This document shows positions 56,295-64,000 of a DNA stretch of 64,000 bases, piece by piece (position 1 is the stretch's first letter; each line of letters starts with the position of its first letter). Both the position numbers and the translations under genes were made by a program. The notes under the pieces are model-generated. The model did no database searches. It was not told where the DNA came from and was given only the letters and a program-made list of their open reading frames with translations. The stretch comes from Calothrix parasitica NIES-267 (GTDB lineage: Bacteria; Cyanobacteriota; Cyanobacteriia; Cyanobacteriales; Nostocaceae), in NCBI RefSeq assembly GCF_002368095.1, contig NZ_AP018227.1, positions 1,845,359 through 1,909,358 of the forward strand, in the 5' to 3' direction.

Positions 56295-56516
56295 TCGATT
56301 TTGGATTTTAGATTTTGGATTTTGGATTTCAACAATGGATGGGTTTTGAGTAACGGATGGTTAGCAACGGATGGGTTTTGGTAACGGATAATGGATTGTT
56401 TGTTATTGAAAATTGTAATTCCTATTACGGTAATCTTACCCAAACTATTCGACTTGAGGGAAAATAATTTGGAACTTAGGAATTTTTAAGGGATTTACAG
56501 TTCCCAGCAAAGCAAA

Positions 56517-56545
56517 AAGCGACCACCATATCGATGCGGTCGCTT
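56517..56545 (-). terminator. Intrinsic terminator on the minus strand
   Basis: AAGCGACC (56517-56524) and GGTCGCTT (56538-56545) form an eight-pair stem. Read on the minus strand the stem is followed by TTTTTGCTTTGC, as expected for a terminator of the DUF1823 gene transcript before ileS. It could also attenuate read-through into ileS. Confidence 0.7.
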
Positions 56546-56727
56546 CTAAAAAAATCCCAGAAAACATTTATCATATTTTCCTGCTTACTATTGTATTGGA
56601 TTTAGGGCATATGGATAAGGGGAAGTAGTGGAAGTATTGTTTCCGTCCAACCTATAACTCGGTTTTGGTCAAAGGTCAAAGGTTAGAGGTCAAAGGTTAG
56701 AGGTCAAAGGTTAGAAGTAGCTATTTT

Positions 56728-56872
56728 AGGACTTACGCAAAAGTAACGTAATTACGTCATTACGAGCGACAGCGAAGTATTCACCGAAGGTGTGGATCAT
56801 CGCAAAAACTCTGCGATTGCTTCCCTACACTGCGTTCCGTTCGCAATGACAAATCTTCGTTGCGTAAGTCCT
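56728..56872. repeat. 145-bp MITE-like element with AGGACTTACGCAA ends
   Basis: Terminal inverted repeats AGGACTTACGCAA (56728-56740) and TTGCGTAAGTCCT (56860-56872) are perfect. The interior carries further pairing (ATTACGAGCGACAGCG with a CGTTCGCAATGAC partner). No coding capacity. Non-coding space 56295-56914 is otherwise filled by TTTTGGATTTTGGATT and GGTCAAAGGTTAGA short repeats. Confidence 0.8.
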
Positions 56873-56914
56873 GTATTTATTAACTGTTCACTGTTAACTG
56901 TTCACTGTTAACTG

Positions 56915-57283
56915 TTAACATTTACCGTTAATTTTCATATAGCTAAGTAACCAATTTGCAATGGTTGCTCTGCGTGTTTCTCTGGGACCAAATTCTCCTA
57001 TTTTGTAACCAGTAAAACCCAGAAATTCTTTTGCAATTTGCTTATTTTCCTTGGGAATCGAACGAGTTAACTTGACCGTTGGGGGACGATTACCGATGAA
57101 ATCGGGTGGTTCTGGATATTCAGTATTCCATTCTTCAGATACATTATTCGCATCCCATTTACCGGTAGATTCATCATAACGATAACCGAGATAATGCCAT
57201 ACTAAATTGAGAACGGTAGTATCATCAATTTCATCTTTGAGAATTGCCCAAATTGTGTCGGTGGTGAGTGCAGGTAATTCCAT
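56915..57283 (-). CDS. DUF1823 family protein
   Basis: 122 residues: TDTIWAILKDEIDDTTVLNL, VWHYLGYRYDESTGKWD and GYKIGEFGPRETRRATIANW match the DUF1823 family of cyanobacteria and plastids, of unknown role. Soluble, normal length. The terminator at 56517 probably closes its transcript. Confidence 0.85.
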   Translation of the reverse strand: MELPALTTDTIWAILKDEIDDTTVLNLVWHYLGYRYDESTGKWDANNVSEEWNTEYPEPPDFIGNRPPTVKLTRSIPKENKQIAKEFLGFTGYKIGEFGPRETRRATIANWLLSYMKINGKC

Positions 57284-57408
57284 TTTGGATTTTAGATTTT
57301 AGATTTTGAATTAATTGGATTAAATATTATAAGTTTATAAGTCTTGAGTCGAAAAATTCGTATTTTATATTGTTTAGAGAGTAAAACTATTCCCTATCTC
57401 AAAAAATC

Positions 57409-57702
57409 ATGTCAAATTCTAATCTACCAAAACAAATCCATGCTCATGCATTCATATCGGGAAAAGTCCAAGGAGTGGGTTATCGCTACTCTACGATGAA
57501 TGAAGCGAAAAAATTAGGTTTGAACGGATGGGTGCGAAATCTTCCCGATAGTCGAGTTGAAGCGATATTTGAAGGTGAATCGGAAGTTGTGGAAGAAATG
57601 ATTCGCTGGTGTCATCAAGGTCCAACTGCTGCTGTTGTCAAAGATGTGCAGGTGGAATATTCGGAAGCGGAAGGATTGCAGGGGTTTGAGATAATCAGGT
57701 AG
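57409..57702 (+). CDS. acyP: Acylphosphatase
   Basis: Small hydrolase of acyl phosphates such as carbamoyl phosphate. 97 residues; the catalytic pattern GKVQGVGYRYSTMNEAKKLGLNGWVRNLPD contains the Arg (GVGYR) and Asn (VRN) that bind phosphate. Length and start (ATG 57409) are typical. Stand-alone gene. Confidence 0.93.
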   Translation: MSNSNLPKQIHAHAFISGKVQGVGYRYSTMNEAKKLGLNGWVRNLPDSRVEAIFEGESEVVEEMIRWCHQGPTAAVVKDVQVEYSEAEGLQGFEIIR

Positions 57703-57775
57703 CAGCTTTAAAATCAACCCACCCGAATATAAAGGTTTCAGCGCATATCAAATTCAGGTTTTTGCAAAAAGTGCA

Positions 57776-57848
57776 TAAAATCACGATGCTAACCTCTATG
57801 GAAAAACAGAAAGAAACAAACCTAATTTATTACCATAGAGTGTTATCC
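57776..57848 (+). promoter_or_regulatory. Leader shared with the threonine aldolase gene
   Basis: Contains AAAGTGCATAAA and AAAACAGAAAGAAACAAACC, then TAATTTATTA; the same order of blocks occurs at 59527-59600, upstream of the gene at 59669. This suggests a duplicated promoter or leader and argues that the open codons in this stretch are not translated. Confidence 0.55.
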
Positions 57849-58562
57849 ATGATTACTACAACAAGACAAGAATTTTACTGCCAACAGTTTCTAGAAACCA
57901 TCAAACTAGACTATACAATGGCAGGTCATCCATCAATCGCTCGCTGGGTTATTAATTCTATTAAAGTTGATGATAGTGAAGCTGATACCCATTTCTTATT
58001 TGTTTCAGAGGGTGAACTAACTCTTAAGTGCGATAGCGGGGAATTCTTATTACGAGAAAACTGCTTTGCTGCTGTTCCAGGTAATTTTTCTCTAGATGGT
58101 TCGGGACAAGTTTTAGTGGCAACTCTTCTGAATTACACTGGACTTTTCAATGTTGGGGGACCAATCGAACCTTTTGGAAGATTGAAATATATCGATGGCT
58201 GCTCTTCAACAGTTTTGATTAATCCTCTAAGACGTGGAGAACCATGCTTAAATTTCCTCTACGTTCCCCCTGGAATTTCACAAACTCCTCATACTCATCC
58301 CTCATTACGGATTGGACTTGTTGCTGCGGGAAGTGGAACTTGTGAGGTCGATGAAGGAACCTTCCAGATGCAGCCTGGAACTGTATTCATTCTTCCTGAA
58401 AATAAGTTACATAGCTTCCATGCAATTGATAACTACTTGAAAATCATTATTTATCATCCAGATTCTGATGTTGGCCCAACAGATGATTCTCATACCATGC
58501 TCAATAATACTTTTGTTGGTAAAAAGTCAGCCCAAGTTTTGGATGCAATTAGAACAAGATAA
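57849..58562 (+). CDS. Bicupin domain protein
   Basis: About 237 residues from ATG 57849; in-frame codons reach back to 57762 but overlap a leader also found, untranslated, before the gene at 59669. Two cupin folds are visible: residues about 45-110 (HFLFVSEGELTLKCDSGEF) and about 150-215 (PPGISQTPHTHPSLRIGLV, GSGTCEVDEGTFQMQPGTVF, PENKLHSFHA). The second keeps the metal-binding histidines (HTHP...H). It may be an enzyme or sensor acting on a small metabolite. It precedes the serine acetyltransferase gene by about 200 bases on the same strand. The substrate cannot be told. Confidence 0.75.
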   Translation: MITTTRQEFYCQQFLETIKLDYTMAGHPSIARWVINSIKVDDSEADTHFLFVSEGELTLKCDSGEFLLRENCFAAVPGNFSLDGSGQVLVATLLNYTGLFNVGGPIEPFGRLKYIDGCSSTVLINPLRRGEPCLNFLYVPPGISQTPHTHPSLRIGLVAAGSGTCEVDEGTFQMQPGTVFILPENKLHSFHAIDNYLKIIIYHPDSDVGPTDDSHTMLNNTFVGKKSAQVLDAIRTR

Positions 58563-58765
58563 TTGATGCTAGATGAGTTTTTATGAGGGTTATAGGTCGG
58601 GGTTTGTTGCTAATATTCTGAATATTTTTTCAATAAACCCATTCATTAATAACCCTTAATCAAAAATTAGATTTATCTTAATAGATTGAATGAGTACTTC
58701 CAATTGATATAACCCGAAATCCCGATTTATAAATTTAAAAAACTACAGTAGAGAGTCTATTAATT

Positions 58766-59368
58766 ATGATTGCTAATGACAAATTGCCGAGCAGCGTTTA
58801 TTCTTTCCAAAAAAGCTGGAATATCATTAAGAAAGGTTGGAAAACTTTAGCCGAAGATTATACGATTGTGATGAAGCGCGACCCGGCTGCAAAAAACTGG
58901 TTAGAAGTACTTTTTCTCTACCCAGGTCCTCAAGCAATAGTCTTATATCGTATAGCCAATTTGCTTCATAAGGTCGGTATTTTCTTTTTACCCCGTCTTA
59001 TTTCACATCTCGCTCGCTTCTTAACAGGAATTGAAATTCATCCCGCTGCACGTATTGGCAAAGGTGTATTTATTGACCACGGTATGGGAGTAGTTATCGG
59101 CGAAACCGCAGTAGTCGGAGATTATTGCTTGCTTTATCAGGGTGTAACCCTCGGTGGAACGGGTAAGGAAAAAGGTAAACGTCATCCTACCTTGGGACGT
59201 AATGTCACTGTCGGTGCGGGTGCCAAAGTTCTTGGTAATATTAATATTGGCAGTAACGCCCGTGTTGGAGCAGTTTCAGTAGTTCTAAAAGACATACCGT
59301 CAAATTCCACAGTGGTGGGAATACCGGGTCGAATTGTTGCTCAACGAGATAAAGTAGAAATTAATTAA
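58766..59368 (+). CDS. cysE: Serine O-acetyltransferase
   Basis: Makes O-acetylserine, the cysteine precursor, from serine and acetyl-CoA. 200 residues. The left-handed beta-helix shows [43 protein letters not shown] and [15 protein letters not shown], with catalytic His in IDHG. The N-terminal helical part is shorter than in E. coli CysE, as in EpsC-type enzymes. Lying between the bicupin and the threonine aldolase, it may belong to a local serine/threonine/cysteine metabolic module rather than the main cysteine pathway (inference). Confidence 0.9.
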   Translation: MIANDKLPSSVYSFQKSWNIIKKGWKTLAEDYTIVMKRDPAAKNWLEVLFLYPGPQAIVLYRIANLLHKVGIFFLPRLISHLARFLTGIEIHPAARIGKGVFIDHGMGVVIGETAVVGDYCLLYQGVTLGGTGKEKGKRHPTLGRNVTVGAGAKVLGNINIGSNARVGAVSVVLKDIPSNSTVVGIPGRIVAQRDKVEIN

Positions 59369-59425
59369 CTAACTCATTAATTATTAATTGAATTATTTAT
59401 ACATCACTAAAACATCCACAAACCT

Positions 59426-59455
59426 TGTAGAGACGCGATATATCGCGTCTCTACA
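59426..59455. repeat. TGTAGAGACGCG...CGCGTCTCTACA palindrome
   Basis: Perfect 30-base palindrome 58 bases past the cysE stop; likely terminator. Confidence 0.8.
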
Positions 59456-59526
59456 TTCTTTTTCGGAGATGTCTAATGAAAAACCCTAATACGAAATCTT
59501 GAGAAGATACAAATTTGAATTTGATG

Positions 59527-59600
59527 AAAAGTGCATAAAAAGTGCATAAATTCAATTTTGTGATTCCTATTAAAAAACAGAAAGACAAACCTAATTTATT
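59527..59600 (+). promoter_or_regulatory. Leader shared with the bicupin gene
   Basis: AAAAGTGCATAAAAAGTGCATAAA followed by AAAACAGAAAGACAAACC and TAATTTATTA; same block order as 57776-57848. The GTGCATAAA block is doubled here, a possible operator. Confidence 0.55.
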
Positions 59601-59668
59601 ATCTTCGGATACTATCTGTTTTGAATTAATATATCCAAAACCACTATATATCTACTTTAGGAGTAATT

Positions 59669-60775
59669 ATGATTTTACTAACAAGCGACACAGAAACAAA
59701 GCCTACAAAAGCCATGCGAATGGCGATCGCCAATGCAGTCGTTGGAGATGAGCAAAAAGGAGAAGACCCAACCGTTAACGAATTATTAAAGCGGACTGCT
59801 GATTTATTAGGAAAAGAAGACGCTCTTTTCTTTGCCTGTGGAACTATCTGCAACTTTGTATCAATTAAGACGCATACTCGTCCTGGTGATGTGGTGCTAG
59901 CGGAACATATGGCGCACATAATTCGGGCTGAATCGGGGGGTGCAGCAATGACTTCTGGGGTATTAATGGAAGCTATTGCTAGCGAAAGAGGGATTTTTAC
60001 AGCGGATGATGTGCAACAAGCACTTGACAGAGTAGCAATAGCTCCTTACCTTTATTCTGCAAATCCACGGTTATTGTGCGTCGAGCAAACCCATAATTTT
60101 GCAGGAGGTTCGGTTTGGCAACTCGACGAACTACAGCAGGTGTGTAATTTTGCCCGTCAAAAAGGTTTAGCCACCCACATGGATGGAGCAAGACTTTTAA
60201 ATGCAGTTGTTGCAACTCAAACTACAGCCAAGGATTTTGCTTCTTGTGTTGATTCTGTGTGGCTTGACTTTAGTAAAGGACTAGGGGCACCTATGGGTGC
60301 TGTCCTTGCTGGTACAAAGGAATTCATCTCTGAAGCACGTCGATATAAGCACATGTTTGGCGGCGCAATGCGTCAAGCTGGTATTATTGCAGCAGGTTGT
60401 CTTCATTCACTTGACCATCACGTTCAACGCTTACAGGAAGACCACAAAAATGCAACTTATTTGGCTCGAAGATTGAGTCAAATCGAAGGAATTAAAGTTA
60501 GAAACACTGCACCAGATACGAATATTGTTTTCTTTGATGTTTCCGGACTGGGAATCGATACAGCTATGTTCCTGAATCTTTTACAAAAGCATGGTGTGAA
60601 AATGGGAGCCGTTGGTAAATCAATTCGGGCTGTTACTCATTTAGATGTTTCCTGGACTGATATTGAGGTTGCGATTGATGCTATTTCCAAAATAGCCAGA
60701 CCTTACGCAAATGTTAAAAGTAATGGCGCACAAAGCACATCGAGTGCCCAAAAAACTATACTACAGACTGCATAA
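59669..60775 (+). CDS. ltaE: Threonine aldolase family (beta-eliminating lyase) protein
   Basis: PLP enzyme of fold type I, 368 residues, most like low-specificity L-threonine aldolase, which cleaves threonine to glycine and acetaldehyde. LTSDTETKPTKAMRMAIANA opens the protein; the PLP lysine is in WLDFSKGLGAPMGAVLAG (about residue 203), with HMDGARLLNA upstream. A good Shine-Dalgarno (AGGAG) precedes ATG 59669. Its leader resembles that of the bicupin gene, hinting at co-regulation. A related family member with another substrate cannot be ruled out. Confidence 0.88.
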   Translation: MILLTSDTETKPTKAMRMAIANAVVGDEQKGEDPTVNELLKRTADLLGKEDALFFACGTICNFVSIKTHTRPGDVVLAEHMAHIIRAESGGAAMTSGVLMEAIASERGIFTADDVQQALDRVAIAPYLYSANPRLLCVEQTHNFAGGSVWQLDELQQVCNFARQKGLATHMDGARLLNAVVATQTTAKDFASCVDSVWLDFSKGLGAPMGAVLAGTKEFISEARRYKHMFGGAMRQAGIIAAGCLHSLDHHVQRLQEDHKNATYLARRLSQIEGIKVRNTAPDTNIVFFDVSGLGIDTAMFLNLLQKHGVKMGAVGKSIRAVTHLDVSWTDIEVAIDAISKIARPYANVKSNGAQSTSSAQKTILQTA

Positions 60776-60889
60776 ATTCAGGACTTATACACAAAGGCAT
60801 GATTTTGTGTTTTGCACCCTTGAAATACAGAGTTTCAAGGGTTAGCACTTAGAAATCATTTTCCCATGCCCAATCCCCAATCCCAATTA

Positions 60890-62158
60890 TCATTGCTCGT
60901 TCATTTCTTTAAACGTAGCTAATGCTGATGGTGAGATACGGCTTAAGTAACGAAATATCCAGTATTTACAGATAGTATTTAGGATTACGGGGAATGTGGC
61001 AATAAATACAAATATTATGTCTCTTTCGGGTACAATTCCTAAATGTTCTGCAATTTCTTCGAGGAGTACTTCCCATCCGTGGGGTGAGTGGAAACCGACG
61101 AACATATCTGTTAGTAAAATAATTAAAAATGCTTTGGCACTATCGCTAAGTCCGTATATTTTATCATCGATAAATAATTGTAGTATTGCGATTTCTCTTT
61201 TGCTGGTAGCAATGATAAATGCAAATACAATTAATGATATTAAATCGGCGAATACATTGCTGATAGAACTGTTATTTTGATGATGAAATTTTTCTGCTAT
61301 TTGTATCGCTTTTTGTTTTTGGTTTTGCTGTATTTCTTCTGGTGATAGAGATGGGGCTGCAAGAATTAGGCTTTCAAATCTCTGCTCTTGTTGATAAAAT
61401 CTGAATTCGTGCAGAACGTTTGCTTCAACATGAGTATTTAGGAATGCATCGGTAGCAGCGTCGGTTCTGACTCGTTCTACTATTGGATAAATTAATAGCT
61501 GCTTTAGTAGTAAATATGTGAGAAAAGGTACGATTATTAAAGTGGCTAGAAACTTTAAAGAAATTCTTGTTCTTTTGCTAGCAATTTGGAAATCTTTTAC
61601 AGCTTTTTCTTCTGCGCGTGGAGATAATTCTTTGACTATTTTTTGAAAACTTCTGGTAATAGAACCCGGAAATAAACCTGTTTTAACGGTCACAGGTTTG
61701 ACTTTCATTTTTTCTATATCGGAATAATCTATTTCGCTGTAATTTCCCCGATTTTGCGAATCTAATTCTGAATTAGCTGTTAATCTCCGTGAAGGGAATT
61801 CTTTATCGATGGCGTATTTTGCTGTTACTTCATCGATAAATTTTAATCTATCTAAAAATGTTTTATCGTATACGGTTATTAAAGAACGACTGCTTTGAAA
61901 TTCTGCCAACCTCAAGTTGATTTTTTTGAGATTTTTCTCAAGTTCTGCTTGCCAATATGATAGAACGTTGGCTGTATATTGGGTTGACTCGGAAGATATT
62001 TTTTTGCCATTAAAATGCGTATCTTCAATATCTCGAATTTTTAAAGCTGCTTCGTAAGCTATGATTAGCGCTCTTTGAGGTGTTCCTGAAAACCATTTAC
62101 TCACAAAGCGCCAATTTTGTTGTAGTTTCTGAAAAAGTGATTTTTTCGGTTTAATCAT
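60890..62158 (-). CDS. pxcA: Proton extrusion protein PcxA (CemA family)
   Basis: 422-residue cytoplasmic-membrane protein. CemA/PcxA proteins are required for light-driven proton extrusion and affect inorganic carbon use. The soluble N-terminal half (RALIIAYEAALKIRDIEDTH) is followed by at least four transmembrane helices in the C-terminal half (LKFLATLIIVPFLTYLLLKQ; VFADLISLIVFAFIIATSK; AFLIILLTDMFVGFHSPHGW; FIATFPVILNTICKYWIF). The conserved HSPHGWE signature is present. Single gene, usual length. Confidence 0.93.
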   Translation of the reverse strand: MIKPKKSLFQKLQQNWRFVSKWFSGTPQRALIIAYEAALKIRDIEDTHFNGKKISSESTQYTANVLSYWQAELEKNLKKINLRLAEFQSSRSLITVYDKTFLDRLKFIDEVTAKYAIDKEFPSRRLTANSELDSQNRGNYSEIDYSDIEKMKVKPVTVKTGLFPGSITRSFQKIVKELSPRAEEKAVKDFQIASKRTRISLKFLATLIIVPFLTYLLLKQLLIYPIVERVRTDAATDAFLNTHVEANVLHEFRFYQQEQRFESLILAAPSLSPEEIQQNQKQKAIQIAEKFHHQNNSSISNVFADLISLIVFAFIIATSKREIAILQLFIDDKIYGLSDSAKAFLIILLTDMFVGFHSPHGWEVLLEEIAEHLGIVPERDIIFVFIATFPVILNTICKYWIFRYLSRISPSALATFKEMNEQ

Positions 62159-62379
62159 ACATTCTGAATCCCTTTCTCACTGATTAAATTTTAGACTGTT
62201 AATTTTGGATTTTAGATAATGGCTTTTGATTCAAAATCGACAATCTAAAATCCGTAGGGAAATGGTTAATAAGGAAGATTCATTTTATTTTCCGATAAAT
62301 TACGCTTTTTTTCAGCAACTATATACTCTTGACTTGATATTTTTTGCGTGATTTGTTGGGTGTGTCTAATATACTCGTA

Positions 62380-62429
62380 ACCTCACCCCGTCCTCCGGAC
62401 ACCCCTCTCCTTGTTAAGGGAGAGGGGAA
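62380..62429. repeat. CCTCACCCC / AAGGGAGAGGGG hairpin repeat
   Basis: CCTCACCCCGTCCTCCGGAC and CCCCTCTCCTTGTTAAGGGA arms; same family as 7185 and 16392. It is just beyond the stop of the gene at 62453 and could terminate it. Confidence 0.7.
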
Positions 62430-62452
62430 TGCACCGAAGTAAAACAAAACTG

Positions 62453-63544
62453 CTATATTCGCTTTCTTGCTAATAACATTGCCGAAATGAACGCGATAAA
62501 ACCGCTGATAAATAAACCTATAAATAGAAAGAATAATATTGCATAAGCACTTCCATTGGTGTTGGCAAGATGTATTTTTTGTAATAATAAATTTGATAAT
62601 CCCTCTCTGAGATACAAACCCGTAATTGCTAGTGCTAAGAAAGCTATAATTCCTAAAGGTATGGCAAGAAATAAAGCTTTAATTAAACGTACTTTTAATT
62701 CGTCTGTGCTTCGAGGAATTGCTTTTCCTACCCAAATCGCAGCGATTACACCACTAATGTAAAATACAACTGGGGTTAGTGAAATAATCGAACTTACATA
62801 CCAGGTTAGATGAGGACTAGTTGAAATTGCTAGGTTATCCGCAGGAATTTTGTTAAAGTTTGCTTTCAATATGTTACCCGTGCGTTTCATCGGTAATGAA
62901 GTGGTGACTTTCCAATTTTCAGGTATTTTAATTTCTACGTCTAAACGTTTGAAAAAAGCCCAGTTTTTTGCAGGAGCTAATATATAAACAACTTGATAAT
63001 CTTTATAAATTGAATAATCGTAGCTACTTGGTGCAACCACATATTTTACCTGAATCTGATGTTCTCCTTGTGGAATGGTCGGTTTGAATTTCAAAGCTGA
63101 ATTTATAGACTTATTTACAAAGTACCGAATTGAACCACCACCAGATGTAGGTACTCGGGATGGTGGTTCCCAATTTGGAGGAAGTTTCGGGTTTTTAACG
63201 GTTTCTGCTGCGATTGTCTTTCCATCTAGAGTAACCTTACCAGTTTTTATACCGGGAGATACAAATAAAAGCTCTACGGGGATTTGTTCTCCATCATTAC
63301 GAATCTGATAAATTGCCGTTACCGTACTTTCTCCAAAATCATTTAACGGACGCAAATCAAAATTCAGTTTTTCCCAAACAATTCCTAAATTACGGAAATC
63401 TCCCGTGGGTTCTCCTATTAAATGTTCCCCTTGCCAAGGGTTAGCCATATTCGCATTCACAGCTTCGGGAATTATTAAGCTTAATAGTACTAATAAAAAA
63501 GTTACGATATATAAAAGTCGCTTTTTTAAAGTTAAAATTCTCAT
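62453..63544 (-). CDS. Hypothetical exported/membrane protein
   Basis: 363 residues. A signal peptide (residues about 8-32, LLYIVTFLLVLLSLIIPEAV) is followed by a probably extracytoplasmic beta-rich domain (residues about 35-235; VTAIYQIRNDGEQIPVELLF) and three transmembrane helices (about 250-275, 290-312 and 330-358) with a short basic tail (LLARKRI). The layout suggests an envelope receptor or assembly protein. No family recognised. The gene is single, upstream of a hairpin repeat. Confidence 0.65.
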   Translation of the reverse strand: MRILTLKKRLLYIVTFLLVLLSLIIPEAVNANMANPWQGEHLIGEPTGDFRNLGIVWEKLNFDLRPLNDFGESTVTAIYQIRNDGEQIPVELLFVSPGIKTGKVTLDGKTIAAETVKNPKLPPNWEPPSRVPTSGGGSIRYFVNKSINSALKFKPTIPQGEHQIQVKYVVAPSSYDYSIYKDYQVVYILAPAKNWAFFKRLDVEIKIPENWKVTTSLPMKRTGNILKANFNKIPADNLAISTSPHLTWYVSSIISLTPVVFYISGVIAAIWVGKAIPRSTDELKVRLIKALFLAIPLGIIAFLALAITGLYLREGLSNLLLQKIHLANTNGSAYAILFFLFIGLFISGFIAFISAMLLARKRI

Positions 63545-63614
63545 GTATCAACAAGTAATATACTGATTTGATATTGCATTATATATAGCATTCCTAAATC
63601 ATTTGTAATATTTT

Positions 63615-63647
63615 AGAAACCCGGTTTTTCCAAAAAACCGGGTTTCT
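63615..63647. repeat. AGAAACCCGGTTTTT inverted repeat
   Basis: Perfect 15-base arms around CCA; a short relative of the 68-bp elements at 12845 and 18754. The rest of 63545-63953 is A/T-rich with no gene seen. Confidence 0.8.
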
Positions 63648-63953
63648 GGCACTTATCTTTCTCACGACTCATCTAGGATTGTTATATAACTAATAATTAA
63701 GTGCAAACACTTACAAGAACAGATTTTAGTGGAACTATTTTAAAACATTAACTTTTTTATACAAAAACAAACATTTTTCTCTTAACCGTGTAATTACTAG
63801 TAAAATATTTCTCTTAACAATATCTTTATTAAAAAAGCTATAAAAAGAGTGATATATCTAGGCATAATCCGAAATGCTACTCATTACACTTGTAGCTGGG
63901 AAAAGTTAACACAAAAGTAGAATTTACGCTTTTATATAAAGTGGCGTTGATTT

Positions 63954-64000
63954 ATGAAACTGGGTTTACTTGCAAGAGCGTTCAGTGGAGCTACTATAGC
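63954..64000 (+). CDS. Possible start of a gene cut by the window edge
   Basis: ATG at 63954 opens MKLGLLARAFSGATI up to the edge, resembling the start of a signal peptide. Too short to be sure that it is a gene. Confidence 0.25.
   Translation, partial: MKLGLLARAFSGATI

Noticed and set aside
57762-57848. 29-codon N-terminal extension of the bicupin protein
   Set aside because: The DNA corresponds to a leader that is also present, untranslated, before the threonine aldolase gene.
1-64000. tRNA, rRNA and transposase genes
   Set aside because: I looked for T-arm-like GTTCGAATC patterns, rRNA landmarks and DDE/HUH transposase motifs on both strands and saw none that could be supported.

Overview
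The window reads as chromosomal DNA of a filamentous, probably heterocyst-forming cyanobacterium of the Nostocales (Rivularia/Calothrix-like; the genus is inference). Seen directly: cyanobacterium-specific families (orange carotenoid protein, Ycf34, PcxA/CemA, DUF3181, DUF1823, DUF3285, SLH-OprB porin), several HIP1 octamers (GCGATCGC near 9977, 15407, 42237, 46547 and 59723), low GC content, and long gaps full of palindromic repeats. No rRNA, tRNA, CRISPR array or transposase gene was recognised.

Layout. 1-3973: three tandem release-factor-2 genes. The third (2857-3973) is an ordinary prfB with the classical +1 programmed frameshift. The two upstream copies keep the whole RF2 architecture and the frameshift position but have lost the GGQ peptide-release motif; copy 1 also has TAG in place of TGA at the shift site and APF in place of the SPF stop-recognition tripeptide. 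4197-6984: a housekeeping run (DUF3285, ybeY, dgkA, pabA/trpG-type amidotransferase, metallo-beta-lactamase-fold protein). 7307-8602: envelope glycoside-hydrolase-like protein. 8805-18592: two giant WGR-HEAT paralogs and a SWIM zinc-finger protein, interleaved with two 237-nt elements that share conserved core sequence and compensatory stem changes, so probably a structured RNA family. 19008-24784: small conserved proteins, CCA-adding enzyme, Ycf34, TsaB, threonine synthase. 25145-30495: hypothetical proteins and an iron-uptake-type porin. 30673-34295: polysaccharide genes (GT4, pyruvyl transferase, GT2).

34349-45954 is the most accessory-looking part: a ParB-like protein with a ParA fused to an HsdR_N-like nuclease domain on the minus strand, then divergently a winged-helix protein, a AAA+ ATPase and a 931-residue fusion of RNase D-like exonuclease, Cas4-like nuclease and SpoIIIE/FtsK motor; a second ParA follows after the OCP gene and a four-copy 89-bp tandem repeat. 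Together these look like a DNA-tracking and DNA-processing machine (defence, mobile-element maintenance or recombination); the function is inference. 46369-48651 is katG, with a deleted copy of the neighbouring parA 3' end on its far side.

49112-64000: an HTH/NBR1-type Ig-like protein, a small secreted protein, a double-LysM protein, isoleucyl-tRNA synthetase, DUF1823, acylphosphatase, a bicupin / serine acetyltransferase / threonine aldolase group in which the first and third genes share a related leader, the proton-extrusion protein PcxA, and a membrane protein. Repeat families (GAGACG palindromes, CCTCACCCC/AAGGAGAGGGG hairpins, AGAAACCCGG elements, GTAGGTTGGGTT elements, MITE-like palindromes) fill most gaps.
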